Source: Allobosea sp.
GTDB taxonomy: Bacteria; Pseudomonadota; Alphaproteobacteria; Rhizobiales; Beijerinckiaceae
Assembly: GCA_024231975.1 (NCBI GenBank)
Contig: JAAEQB010000078.1
Location: 310,001-374,000, forward strand
Reading direction: 5' to 3'
Length of the DNA stretch: 64,000 nucleotides
Below the pieces are notes generated by a model. That model was not told the DNA's origin. It saw only the letters and a program-made list of their open reading frames with translations, and searched no databases. This document shows positions 9,863-18,509 of the stretch, piece by piece. Positions within the stretch are counted from its first letter, which is position 1, and the number at the start of each line of letters is the position of its first letter. Position numbers and translations under genes: made by a program.

Positions 9863-10264
9863 GTGGCGAAACCGGAACTTGGTACCAAGCGCGTTTGCCC
9901 GGTCACGGGCCGCAAATTCTACGATCTCGACAAGGATCCGATCGTCTCGCCCTATACCGGCCAGTCCTATCCGCGCTCGCTGTTCGAGCCGCAGGCCAAG
10001 GCCGCCGCCCCGGCGCCCAAGCCGGCGGATGACGAGGACGAGACGGAGGCCGCCGACGGCGCGGTCGAACTCGTCTCGCTCGACGACGCCGATGCCGAGG
10101 CTGCCGAGAAGGAGCCGGTGGTCACCAGCGACGACGACATCGAGATCGAGGATGACGGCGTCGCCGGCGACGACGACGACACCTTCCTGGAGGAGGACGA
10201 GGAAGGCGACGACGACGTCTCCGACCTGATCGATGGCGACATCGAGGGCGACGAGGACGCCTGA
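9863..10264 (+). CDS. TIGR02300 (FYDLN-acid) family protein
   Basis: Small 133-residue acidic protein typical of alphaproteobacteria; function unknown. The N-terminal 35 residues carry the family signature (KPELGTKRVCPVTGRKFYDL, then DPIVSPYTGQ), here with FYDLD in place of FYDLN. The rest is a low-complexity Asp/Glu run (EIEDDGVAGDDDDTFLEEDE) that is probably disordered. The Cys-containing N-terminus resembles half of a zinc ribbon. Divergent from cmk, and about 190 bases upstream of the tRNA-Ala gene. Confidence 0.88.
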   Translation: MAKPELGTKRVCPVTGRKFYDLDKDPIVSPYTGQSYPRSLFEPQAKAAAPAPKPADDEDETEAADGAVELVSLDDADAEAAEKEPVVTSDDDIEIEDDGVAGDDDDTFLEEDEEGDDDVSDLIDGDIEGDEDA

Positions 10265-10453
10265 GCGGCGCTGAGATCGCGTGAAATCGCGCTCCTGAAA
10301 AAAGCGCGACGATAACGTGACATCAGTGCTTGTGTCTTGGCGCAAGCTTGCCTATAGAGCGCTTCGTCGCTGCGGCGACGAGCGCGGACCGCCTCGAAAG
10401 AGCCCTCGGTCAGCGACGATTTCCCGGCCTTTCCCCAAGAAGGCCGGCCAAGT

Positions 10454-10529
<76 letters not shown>

Positions 10530-10563
10530 AATCTCTCTTTCATCGATCGTCGTAAGTCATTGG

Positions 10564-10592
10564 AACCGGCCTCGATCGCGGCCGGTTTTCTC
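10564..10592 (+). terminator. Rho-independent terminator after tRNA-Ala
   Basis: Perfect 8-bp stem AACCGGCC/GGCCGGTT with an 8-base loop, followed by TTCTCTT, 35 bases downstream of the tRNA 3' end. Correct orientation to end tRNA transcription. Confidence 0.75.
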
Positions 10593-10871
10593 TTGCATGG
10601 GCTCGCGGGCATTCGCCGGGTTTCTTTGACCGGGCCCCGCCGTGGCGCCCCCGGCCTGCCCGGCATCACGGGACCGACCCGACGCCGTCCAGGCGACGCT
10701 GCCGGAACGCCGTGAGGCGCCGCCTTCCCTTGCCTCGCCGCGTCGTCGCGATCTCGGCACGGCCGATCACCGTTGATGCTGCCAATATGTGAGGTTGAGC
10801 GCGCAGGGAATATTGCCCTATGCGCGCAACCATAGTTCTATCCGGGGAGCGGACGTAACGGAGCCTTCAGC
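10593..10871. other. Intergenic region ahead of the muramidase-like gene
   Basis: No gene seen. At 10799-10827 there is an imperfect inverted repeat (GCGCGCAGGG / CCCTATGCGCGC around an AT-rich centre), about 45 bases before the next start codon; it could be an operator or a 5' UTR hairpin. A purine-rich GGGGAGCGGA lies at 10843-10852. I see no direct repeat of the tRNA 3' end that would mark an integration site. Confidence 0.4.
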
Positions 10872-11648
10872 ATGAGCCAGGTCGTGAATCAACCGGGCGA
10901 GCAATCCAAGAAGAAGACCGCGAAAGTTGTCGTCCCGCCATCAGTCGGCAAGATCACATTCGAAGCTGAAGGACAAGAAGGCGGGCGTTTCCATAGTCGA
11001 GAGCCGCACGTACCTTCCGGCTCCTCGGGCGTGACGATCGGCAGAGGCTATGACATGAGCCAAAAGTCGGCGTTCCGCATAAAACGGGACCTTATGGCGG
11101 CGGGCGTCAGCAAGGAAGATGCGGAAAAGCTTTCCGGAGCCCATGGTAAAACGGGAAAATCCGCCAAGGATTTCATTGCTGAGAACGATCTAAAGGACTT
11201 TGAAATCTCACCGAAAGCTCAGGCTAAATTGTTCGAGATTTCATATGACGACGAAGCCGACGAAGTGAAGCGGATCTCGAAGAAGGACGATGTCGTCAAA
11301 AAGTATGGAAAGCTGGATTGGGACAAGACGTCCCAGCCGATCAAGGACCTGCTGATCGATCTCAAGTTCAGAGGTGATTATACCGGGCATACACGCACGC
11401 TCATACAGAAAGCTGCCGTTACAAATGATCTGAAGGCCATCCGGAAGCTCATGTCCGACCGGGAGAAGTGGCAGAAGGTGCCTCTCGATCGCTTCAAGCG
11501 GCGCAGAGATTTCATCGATGCCGAACTCAAGAAGCTGGAGGGCGAGAAGAAGCCCGGCATTCCCATGCCGCTGACCCAGAAGCCCGGCTTGCCGGCCGGC
11601 AAGACGCCACCGAAGCCTCTCGGACCGGTCGTTGCGAGAAGCCGCTAG
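10872..11648 (+). CDS. Pesticin/phage-lysozyme-like muramidase domain protein
   Basis: 258 residues with no signal peptide or membrane segment. From about residue 27 to 225 it resembles the pesticin C-terminal (T4-lysozyme-like) fold: Glu31/Glu33 in FEAEG, then HSREPHVPSGSSGVTIGRGYD. In pesticin the catalytic residues are Glu178, Thr201 and Asp207; here Thr55 and Asp61 have exactly the Thr-Asp spacing and the Glu is 22-24 residues earlier, so the active site looks complete. A Pro/Lys-rich tail (PGIPMPLTQKPGLPAGK) follows. It should hydrolyse the MurNAc-GlcNAc bond. It lacks pesticin's receptor-binding part, so a secreted effector, a lysis factor or a domesticated phage enzyme are all possible. 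Codon use is clearly less GC-rich than its neighbours. No immunity gene is evident. Confidence 0.65.
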   Translation: MSQVVNQPGEQSKKKTAKVVVPPSVGKITFEAEGQEGGRFHSREPHVPSGSSGVTIGRGYDMSQKSAFRIKRDLMAAGVSKEDAEKLSGAHGKTGKSAKDFIAENDLKDFEISPKAQAKLFEISYDDEADEVKRISKKDDVVKKYGKLDWDKTSQPIKDLLIDLKFRGDYTGHTRTLIQKAAVTNDLKAIRKLMSDREKWQKVPLDRFKRRRDFIDAELKKLEGEKKPGIPMPLTQKPGLPAGKTPPKPLGPVVARSR

Positions 11649-12017
11649 ACCGTCCTGACAGCGCGAGGCCCAGCGGGCTCTCGGCATGGCTGTACTCGTG
11701 GTACGCCATTCATCCCGCATATGTCGAAGCGAGCTCTGCTGCAGGCCTTCCGACCTGAAACAGAGATGTTCTTTTGAATATCACCCATCATGGAGATGAG
11801 CATGCTCCATGGCGAACCCAATTCGGCTATTTGTTCCGCCATATCTCGGGTTTTGACGATCTGAATCCTGAATCACAGGTATAATAATCTCCTGAAGGCA
11901 TCGTTCTTTTTAAAAAACACTTCTCTTGACCAGCCACTCTGCTGGCCGCCATCGTGAAAGGACAGAGGGAGCGAAGGTCGCATCCCACCAGATCATTCGC
12001 TTCATGCGAGGTGCGCG
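11649..12017. other. AT-rich intergenic region
   Basis: About 370 bases with no supportable gene and markedly lower GC than the flanks (for example TTCTTTTTAAAAAAC near 11905). It contains an inverted repeat CATGGAG/CTCCATG at 11789-11811 and a small hairpin-like CCAGC...GCTGG near 11930. It closes the composition islet that begins near 10750 and precedes the flavin monooxygenase operon. Confidence 0.4.
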
Positions 12018-13364
12018 ATGTCCAATGCCGGCCGCCAGCTCACGCTCAACCTGTTCATCTATCCCGGGGGCCATCACGAGGCGGCCTGGCGCTACAAGGA
12101 TTCCGAGCCGAAGCGCGTGCTCGACATCCGCTACTATCAGGAGCTGGCGCAGAAGGCGGAAGTCGCCAAGTTCGACGCGATCTTCTTCGCCGACGGGCCG
12201 TCCCTGCCGGAGAATGTGCGCTACTCCTCACGCGTTCGCTTCGAGCCCATCACCTGGCTGACCGCGATTGCCGCCGCGACCGAGAAGATCGGGCTCATCG
12301 GCACGGCCTCGACCACCTATAACGAGCCTTACAACCTTGCCCGCCTCTTCGCCTCGCTCGACCATATCAGCGGTGGCCGGGCCGGCTGGAACATCGTCAC
12401 CACCAGCGATGCCGAGGCGGCCCATAATTTCGGGCTGCCGGAGCATCCGCCGCATGGCGAGCGCTACGAGAAGGCGCGCGAGTTCCTCGATGTCATCACG
12501 AAGCTCTGGGACAGCTGGGAAGACGACGCCCTTGTCGCGGACCCTGAGAGCGGCGTCTTCGCCGAGGCCGACAAGGTCCACCGCATCGACCATGTCGGCA
12601 AGCACTACCGCGTCCGCGGCCCACTCAACGTCGCGCGCTCGCCGCAGGGGCGGCCGGTCTATGTCCAGGCCGGCTCCTCCGAGGACGGCCGCTCCTTCGC
12701 GGCCCAGTTCGCCGAGGCAATCTTCACCGCGCACCAGACGCTTGGAAGCGCGCAGGAGTTCTATTCCGACATCAAGACGCGCGCCGTCGCCCTCGGCCGC
12801 CGGCCGGATCACCTGCGCGTCCTGCCGGGTATCAGCCCCTTCCTCGGCTCGACCGAGGTCGAAGCGAAACGGCTGGAGGAGGAGATCGACGATCTGATCC
12901 AGCCGGCCGCCTCGCTCGAACAGCTCAAGCGCATGATCGGCGTCGATCTCAGCGGCTATGATCTCGATGGGCCCGTGCCACGCCACATCATCGACAGCAA
13001 CGGGCCGAAGGGGCTGGCGAGCCGCTTCCAGCTCGTCGTCGACATCGTCGACCGCGAGAATCCGACCATCCGCCAATTGATCCGGCGCCTTGCCGGCGCG
13101 CGCGGCCATCGCGTCGTCGTCGGCACGCCCGAGCATGTCGCAAACGAGATCCAGACCTGGTTCGAGCAGGGCGCGGCCGACGGCTTCAACGTCATGCCGC
13201 CTTATCTCACCGGCGGCTTCGATACGTTCGTCGCCGAGGTCGTGCCGATTCTGCGCAAGCGCGGCCTGTTCCGGCAGGAGTATTCCGGCACGACGCTGCG
13301 CGACCATTACGGCCTGCCGCGGCCGGACAGCCTCTTCGCCGCCGAGCAGCGCAAGAGCGCCTGA
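12018..13364 (+). CDS. LLM-class flavin-dependent monooxygenase (NtaA/SnaA/DszA family)
   Basis: FMNH2-dependent oxygenase of 448 residues in the nitrilotriacetate/DszA/SnaA branch of the bacterial luciferase superfamily. Typical segments are the N-terminal LTLNLFIYPGGHHEAAWR, FFADGP, the TASTTYNEPYNLARLFASLDH strand-helix, GGRAGWNIVTT and PVYVQAGSSEDGR. Members oxidise C-N or C-S bonds of small xenobiotics and need reduced flavin from a separate reductase; none is encoded next to it. The ABC importer downstream (three genes, same strand) suggests the imported compound is its substrate, perhaps an organosulfur compound or aminopolycarboxylate. GAGGTGCGCG precedes the ATG. Confidence 0.85.
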   Translation: MSNAGRQLTLNLFIYPGGHHEAAWRYKDSEPKRVLDIRYYQELAQKAEVAKFDAIFFADGPSLPENVRYSSRVRFEPITWLTAIAAATEKIGLIGTASTTYNEPYNLARLFASLDHISGGRAGWNIVTTSDAEAAHNFGLPEHPPHGERYEKAREFLDVITKLWDSWEDDALVADPESGVFAEADKVHRIDHVGKHYRVRGPLNVARSPQGRPVYVQAGSSEDGRSFAAQFAEAIFTAHQTLGSAQEFYSDIKTRAVALGRRPDHLRVLPGISPFLGSTEVEAKRLEEEIDDLIQPAASLEQLKRMIGVDLSGYDLDGPVPRHIIDSNGPKGLASRFQLVVDIVDRENPTIRQLIRRLAGARGHRVVVGTPEHVANEIQTWFEQGAADGFNVMPPYLTGGFDTFVAEVVPILRKRGLFRQEYSGTTLRDHYGLPRPDSLFAAEQRKSA

Positions 13365-13455
13365 GGAGCTTGGCTCCGTAAACATCCTTCCTGATGCGTG
13401 ACGTGGTGCGGGCCCCGCCCGCCGGGCGATGACGCATGCCCATCGAGGACACCTG

Positions 13456-14469
13456 ATGAAGCCGACCAATCTCCTGCCCTTGATAGCCGCCCTCCTGGCC
13501 GGCCCAGCTCTGGCTCAGCCCTTGCCGGAGACCGCGCCGATCCCCGAACGCGTCCCGCCGGGGACGACCCTGGTGATCGGCGATCCGCAAACCAGGGTCG
13601 CGCTCACTCTGTCAGGCGAACTCGCCAAGCTGCCCTTCAAGGTCGAATGGGCCAACATCTCCGGCGGACCGCAGACGATCGAGGCCTTCCGGGCCAAGGC
13701 GCTCGACATCGGCGCCGTCGCCGACATCCCGCCGATCCATGCGCAATGGACCGGGCTTGAGGTCAGGATCGTCGCCGCCAAATTCCGCCGCGACCCCGTC
13801 GGCCATCCGATCTATGTGATCGCGACGGCGCCCGGCTCCGGCATCGCCAGGCTCGAGGACATCAAGGGTCGCAAGATCGCCTTCAGCCCCGGCCAGGCCC
13901 AGGGCGCGCTGGTGCTGCGCGTGCTGAAGAAGCTGAACCTGCGGCATGACGAGGTCCAGCTTGTCGAACTGCCGAGCGTCGGCGACGCCTATGTCAACGC
14001 GCTCGCCAGCAAACTCGTCGATGCCGCGCCGATCGCCGAGGCGAACAAGCAGCGCTTCGTCCAGAACTACGAGCGTGACGGCGCCAAGGCCTTGCCGCAC
14101 GGCCTGCGCGACGATCCCGCCTATCTCTATGTCGTGAAATCCTCGCTGGAGAATCCCGGCAAGGCGGCGGCGATCCGCGCCTATGTCCAGGCCTGGGGCC
14201 GCGCCACCAAATGGGTCGAGACCCATCCCGAGGAGTGGATCAAGGGCTATTACGTGAGGGATCAGGGCCTGAAGGCCGATTCCGGCCGCTTCCTGGTCGA
14301 ATCCAATGGTGACCCGGATGTACCGCTCGACTGGAACGGGGCGATCGAGCGCCAGCAGGAGACGATCGATCTTCTCGCCGCCGAACTGAAGAAGCCGGTG
14401 CTCAAGGCGGCGACGCTGTTCGACCGGCGCTTCGAGCAGGTCGCCGGCGCGGCCTATCAGGGAGAATGA
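13456..14469 (+). CDS. ABC transporter substrate-binding protein (SsuA/TauA-like)
   Basis: Periplasmic solute receptor of the NMT1/SsuA family. The ATG at 13456 follows GAGGA and begins a signal peptide (KPTNLLPLIAALLAGPALAQ), so I prefer it over the ATG at 13429. The mature part shows VIGDPQTRVALTLSG, a FKVEWANISGGPQTIEAFRAKALDIG ligand-loop region and ADIPPIHAQ, all normal for the aliphatic sulfonate/taurine branch. Its stop overlaps the permease start (ATGA). Likely cognate ligand: the substrate of the upstream flavin monooxygenase. Confidence 0.85.
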   Translation: MKPTNLLPLIAALLAGPALAQPLPETAPIPERVPPGTTLVIGDPQTRVALTLSGELAKLPFKVEWANISGGPQTIEAFRAKALDIGAVADIPPIHAQWTGLEVRIVAAKFRRDPVGHPIYVIATAPGSGIARLEDIKGRKIAFSPGQAQGALVLRVLKKLNLRHDEVQLVELPSVGDAYVNALASKLVDAAPIAEANKQRFVQNYERDGAKALPHGLRDDPAYLYVVKSSLENPGKAAAIRAYVQAWGRATKWVETHPEEWIKGYYVRDQGLKADSGRFLVESNGDPDVPLDWNGAIERQQETIDLLAAELKKPVLKAATLFDRRFEQVAGAAYQGE

Positions 14470-15350
14470 GCATGGCCGATCTCTCGCTCACCGGCGGGCA
14501 GGGCGCCGTCGATCCCGTCTGGCTCAAGCTCGCCCGCAGCCAGCCTGCCGGCGCGGCTGACAAACCACGCCGCCGCCGCAAGCTCGGCCCGGGCCGTCCG
14601 ATCCCCTATGGCGCCGCGCTCGGCCCGACCCTGCTGTTGATCCTCTGGAGCATCGGCTCGGCGACCGGTTACATCGACGACCGCATCCTCTCGGCGCCCT
14701 GGACGGTGGCGACCACCGGCTGGGAGCTGATCCAGGACGGACGTCTGCAGGAAAACCTCTGGACCTCGTTCCAGCGGTCGTTCTGGGGGCTGTTCTGGGG
14801 CATCGTCGCCGGCGCTTCGCTCGGCGTCATCGCGGGCCTCAGCCGCATCGGCGAATACCTCGTCGACGGTCCCATCCAGATCAAGCGCGCCATCCCCGCG
14901 CTGGCGCTGATCCCGCTGCTGATGCTCTGGTTCGGCATCGGCGAGGGCATGAAGGTGCTGACGATCGCGCTGATCACCTTCGCACCGATCTATATCCAGA
15001 CCCATGACGGCCTGCGTTCGACCGATGCCCGCTTCATCGAGCTGGCCGAGACGCTCGATCTCTCCAATGGCCAGTTCCTGCGTCATGTCGTGCTGCCGGC
15101 GGCGCTGCCCGGCTTCCTGCTCGGGCTGCGCTTCGGCGTCACCTATTCCTGGCTCGCCCTCGTCGTGGTCGAACAGGTCAACGCCACCTCCGGCCTCGGC
15201 TACATGATCAACCTCGCCCGCACCTATGGCCAGACCGAGGTCATCATCCTGTGCCTCGCCGTCTATGCCGCGCTCGGCCTGAGCTCGGACTGGCTCGTCC
15301 GCTTCATCACCCGAAAGGCTCTGCCATGGCGCAAGATTCTGGCCGACTGA
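14466..15350 (+). CDS. ABC transporter permease (SsuC/TauC-like)
   Basis: Inner-membrane subunit of the importer, 294 residues, with an unusually long charged N-terminus (GAADKPRRRRKLGPGR) before the first helix. The EAA loop that contacts the ATPase is visible as ELAETLDLSNGQFLRHVVLPAALPGFLLGLR. Five to six helices follow. Overlaps the binding-protein gene by four bases and the ATPase gene by 25, so translation is probably coupled. An in-frame ATG two codons later is an alternative start. Confidence 0.87.
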   Translation: MSMADLSLTGGQGAVDPVWLKLARSQPAGAADKPRRRRKLGPGRPIPYGAALGPTLLLILWSIGSATGYIDDRILSAPWTVATTGWELIQDGRLQENLWTSFQRSFWGLFWGIVAGASLGVIAGLSRIGEYLVDGPIQIKRAIPALALIPLLMLWFGIGEGMKVLTIALITFAPIYIQTHDGLRSTDARFIELAETLDLSNGQFLRHVVLPAALPGFLLGLRFGVTYSWLALVVVEQVNATSGLGYMINLARTYGQTEVIILCLAVYAALGLSSDWLVRFITRKALPWRKILAD

Positions 15351-16075
15351 CCCAGCAGCCCGTCGTCGCGGTCCGCGGCCTCACCCGCCGCTATGGCGAG
15401 CGCACCATCATCGACGGCGTCGATCTCGACATCGGCCGCGGCGAGTTCGTCGCTCTGCTCGGCCGCTCCGGCTCCGGCAAGAGCACCTTTCTGCGGGCGC
15501 TGGCCGGGCTCGACCATGGCGTCCCCGGCTCCGGTCGGCTCGGCACGCCCGATGCGGTCTCGGTCGTATTTCAGGATGCGCGGCTGCTGCCCTGGAAGAC
15601 GGTCGTCGACAATGTCTCGCTCGGGCTGAACGGGCAAACGCCACGCGAACGCGCTCTGCATGCGCTTGCTGAGGTCGAGCTGACGGCGCGGGCAAAGGCC
15701 TGGCCGATGCAGCTCTCCGGCGGCGAACAGCAGCGCGCGGCGCTGGCCCGCTCGCTGGTGCGCGAGCCCGAGCTCCTGCTGCTCGACGAGCCCTTCGGCG
15801 CGCTCGATGCCCTCACTCGCTTGCGCATGCAGGCGCTGCTGCTCGATCTCTGCGCCCGCCATCGCCCGGCAGTGCTGCTCGTCACCCATGACGTCGACGA
15901 AGCGATCCATCTCGCCCAGCGTGTGCTGGTGCTCGATCAGGGCCGCTTCGTCGTCGACCTCAAGGTCGATCTGCCTTCCGAGGCCGGGCCACGGCAGCGG
16001 CGCTTCGCCGAGGTGCGCAGCGAGTTGCTGAGCAGCCTCGGCGTGACGCAGGAGGAACTGCGCCGCGTCGCGTGA
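15326..16075 (+). CDS. ABC transporter ATP-binding protein (SsuB/TauB-like)
   Basis: Cytoplasmic ATPase energising the importer. Walker A GRSGSGKST, Q-loop VFQDARLLPW, signature LSGGEQQRAALARSL, Walker B LLLLDEPFGALD and switch His in LLVTHDVDEA are all intact. The start is ATG at 15326 inside the permease gene; the upstream frame encodes permease-overlapping residues only. 249 residues is standard. Last gene of the monooxygenase-transporter operon; a long inverted repeat follows before the convergent neighbour. Confidence 0.9.
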   Translation: MAQDSGRLTQQPVVAVRGLTRRYGERTIIDGVDLDIGRGEFVALLGRSGSGKSTFLRALAGLDHGVPGSGRLGTPDAVSVVFQDARLLPWKTVVDNVSLGLNGQTPRERALHALAEVELTARAKAWPMQLSGGEQQRAALARSLVREPELLLLDEPFGALDALTRLRMQALLLDLCARHRPAVLLVTHDVDEAIHLAQRVLVLDQGRFVVDLKVDLPSEAGPRQRRFAEVRSELLSSLGVTQEELRRVA

Positions 16076-16082
16076 GAGAACT

Positions 16083-16231
16083 CCGTCTTTCCGGGGCAGG
16101 CCGTAGGCCTGAGCCCGGAATCCAGAACCAAGCCGAAAGCTGGAAAGGCGCGTCGATCGCAACGCGATCGTGACAGCCGACATCGGTTCTGGGTTCCGGG
16201 CTCTTCGCTGCGCGAAGTCCCGGAAAGACGG
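16083..16231. repeat. Long nested palindrome between convergent genes
   Basis: Outer arms CCGTCTTTCCGGG (16083-16095) and CCCGGAAAGACGG (16219-16231) are perfect complements. Inner arms 16111-16129 and 16185-16203 match at 18 of 19 positions. Small hairpins sit inside (CGATCGC/GCGATCG at 16154-16170; CTTCG/CGAAG near 16203-16217). The element fills the gap between two converging operons and could stop transcription from both sides. It looks like a member of an interspersed intergenic repeat family, not a gene. Confidence 0.75.
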
Positions 16232-16239
16232 TGTGCTTG

Positions 16240-17448
16240 CTACTTCTTGATCGCCGGGCAGGCGCTCTGGGCGAGCGGGCGGAAAGCCTGGTCGCCCGGA
16301 ATCGTGGCGACGAGGTCGTAAAGGTCCCATTCGCCCTTGGATTCGGCCGGCTTCTTGACCTGGAAGACATAGAAATCGTGGACCATGCGCCCGTCTTCGC
16401 GCAGCCTGGCGTTGCGCACGACCTCGTCCTCGATCGGCAGCTCACGCATCTTGGCGATCACCGTCCTGGCCTCGTCCGACTTCGCCGCGACGACCGCCTT
16501 GAGATAGTGCCGGACCGAGGAATAGACGCCGGCCTGGATCGCCGAGGGCACCGCGCCATGCGCCGCCTTGAAGCGCTCGGAGAAGGCGCGGGTGCGCTCG
16601 TCGATATCCCAGTAGAAGCCCTCGGTCAGGATCGTGCCCTGGGCCGAGGCGAGGCCGACGCTCTTCACGTCCATCGCGGTCAGGAAGAAGGCGACCAGCT
16701 TCTGCTTGTCCTGGCCGATGCCGAAATCGCGGGCGGTCTTGATCCCGGCGACGGTGTCGCCGCCGGCATTGGCGAGCGCGATCAGATCGGCGCCCGAGCC
16801 CTGCGCGGTCAGGAGCTGCGAGGAGAGATCGACCGCCGGGAAGGCGTGCCGGATCGAGCCGACATAGGTGCCGCCCTTGGCGGTGACGAGCGTCTTGGCG
16901 TCGGCTTCGAGCTGGTGGCCGAGCGCGTAGTCGGCCGTGACCAGATACCATTTGGTGCCGGGCTTGGTCAGGTGGTTGGCGATCCCGGCGACCTGGACAT
17001 AGGTGTCCCACATCCACTGGACGACATGGTCGGGCTGGCAGGCGTCGCCGGTCAGGCGGGCGGTGCCGCCGGGGAAGAGGCCGACGCGGTTCTTGTCCTT
17101 CAGCAGCGGCGGGATCGCGAGCTGCAGCGAGGCGTTCGACATGTCGGCGAGCACGTCGACGCCCTGCCGGTCGATCCATTCGCGGGTGATCGCCGAGCCG
17201 ACATCGGCCTTGTTCTGGTGGTCGGCCGAGACGACCTCGATCTTCATGCCCGCGCATTCGGCCTTGAGGCAGTCCTCGACCGCCATGCGGGCGGCAGTGA
17301 TCGAACCTTTGCCGGTGATGTCGGAATAGACGCCGGACATGTCGGTCAGCACGCCGATCCTGACGACGCCGTCCGAGATTTCGGCGGCGGCGGGCAGGGA
17401 GCCGAGCAATGCGGTGGTGACGGCGAGCGCCGAGGCCAGACCCTTCAT
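16240..17448 (-). CDS. Branched-chain amino acid-type ABC substrate-binding protein (LivJ-like), orphan
   Basis: Periplasmic type I binding protein of 402 residues. The signal peptide (KGLASALAVTTALLGSLPAAA) starts at ATG 17448, which has a GGGAGG site; the upstream in-frame start has none. The mature protein begins VVRIGVLTDMSGVYSDITG and has the two-lobed pattern of the family. No LivHMGF permease or ATPase genes are nearby, so it must borrow a transporter encoded elsewhere. It is the last gene of the cyclase-BKACE-SMP-30 operon, 32 bases after the lactonase gene, which points to uptake of that pathway's substrate. Confidence 0.85.
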   Translation of the reverse strand: MKGLASALAVTTALLGSLPAAAEISDGVVRIGVLTDMSGVYSDITGKGSITAARMAVEDCLKAECAGMKIEVVSADHQNKADVGSAITREWIDRQGVDVLADMSNASLQLAIPPLLKDKNRVGLFPGGTARLTGDACQPDHVVQWMWDTYVQVAGIANHLTKPGTKWYLVTADYALGHQLEADAKTLVTAKGGTYVGSIRHAFPAVDLSSQLLTAQGSGADLIALANAGGDTVAGIKTARDFGIGQDKQKLVAFFLTAMDVKSVGLASAQGTILTEGFYWDIDERTRAFSERFKAAHGAVPSAIQAGVYSSVRHYLKAVVAAKSDEARTVIAKMRELPIEDEVVRNARLREDGRMVHDFYVFQVKKPAESKGEWDLYDLVATIPGDQAFRPLAQSACPAIKK

Positions 17449-17480
17449 GTGAATTCCTCCCATTGTCTTGTTCGTCGTTG

Positions 17481-18509
17481 CTAGCGGTCGTGCCAATGCG
17501 CCATCGGCAGGCCGGCGACCGGTGATCTGAATGAGGGGATGCGGCTGCCGCGCAGGCTGCCGATATGGGCGGTCCTGAGATCGCTCCCACCAAAGGTGAT
17601 GCTGGCGAACCAGGGCGCGATCGTGCCGCCGCAGGCGAGCATCAGCTCTGGTGTCGCCTCGTCGCGGGCGAAGGCGGTCATCAATGCCCTGCCGGCAGCG
17701 CTGCCGCGATCGTCATCGAGCAGAATGCGAAGCTCACCCTCCGGCGTGATCGCGAAGACCCGGTCGAGCATCACATGCGTGCCCCAGAGATTGCCATGGG
17801 CGTCGAAGGCGATGCCGTCGATGAAGGCGCCATGGTCGCTCGGGCCGAAGGTCTCGCGGTCGGTCAGGCTGCCATCGGCCCCGACCCGCAGTCGCGTCAC
17901 CCGGCAGGCGCAGGTCTCGGCGACATAGAGCCATTCCTCGCTGGCATCGAGCCTGATCTCGTTGGTGAAAGCGAACCCGTCGGCGACGATGCGAAGGCGC
18001 CCGCCATCATAGAGTGCGACATAGCCGTCGCGGACACTGGGGCTCATCGCCCGCATCCAGTTCCTGGTCCGGGTCGAGATCGTCAGCCAGATCCGGTCCC
18101 TGCTGTCACGCAGCACGAAATTGACCTTGCCGATCGCCTGGCCGTCGATCGTATCGACGAGCACGCGCGTCTCGCCCGAACGCGTCATCACCTCCAGCCG
18201 GTCGGTACCGAAATTCGAGATGAAGACATCGCCATTGCGGGCGAAGGCGAGGCCGTTCGGCAAGGTGCCGGAGACGAAGCGCGCCTCTTCGTCCGCCGCC
18301 TCGGCGAAGCCGCGGCTCGCCGTCTGCGTGATCAGGCTTTGACTGCCGTCCGGCCGGATATGGACGACGCCGCCGCGTGCATCGGCGCTCCAGAGCGAGC
18401 CGTCGCGCTCGGCCAGGATGCATTCCGGCCGCTGCAGGCCCTCGCCGACATAAGTGATGGCGGCCGGATCGATGGTGAAGCCGTCGAGCGGGTTGGGGCG
18501 GCGTGACAT
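17481..18509 (-). CDS. SMP-30/gluconolactonase/LRE family protein
   Basis: Six-bladed beta-propeller lactonase-type hydrolase, 342 residues, probably cytoplasmic and metal-dependent. Visible family elements are GEGLQRPECILAERDGSLWSAD (N-terminal blade with the metal-binding Glu), LPNGLAFARNGDVFISNFG, FTNEIRLDASEEWLYVAETCA and DGIAFDAHGNLWGTHV. The ATG at 18509 overlaps the BKACE stop by one base (TGATG). The frame is open upstream only as a shadow of the BKACE gene. Substrate unknown; the operon context suggests hydrolysis of a lactone or lactone-like pathway intermediate. Confidence 0.85.
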   Translation of the reverse strand: MSRRPNPLDGFTIDPAAITYVGEGLQRPECILAERDGSLWSADARGGVVHIRPDGSQSLITQTASRGFAEAADEEARFVSGTLPNGLAFARNGDVFISNFGTDRLEVMTRSGETRVLVDTIDGQAIGKVNFVLRDSRDRIWLTISTRTRNWMRAMSPSVRDGYVALYDGGRLRIVADGFAFTNEIRLDASEEWLYVAETCACRVTRLRVGADGSLTDRETFGPSDHGAFIDGIAFDAHGNLWGTHVMLDRVFAITPEGELRILLDDDRGSAAGRALMTAFARDEATPELMLACGGTIAPWFASITFGGSDLRTAHIGSLRGSRIPSFRSPVAGLPMAHWHDR

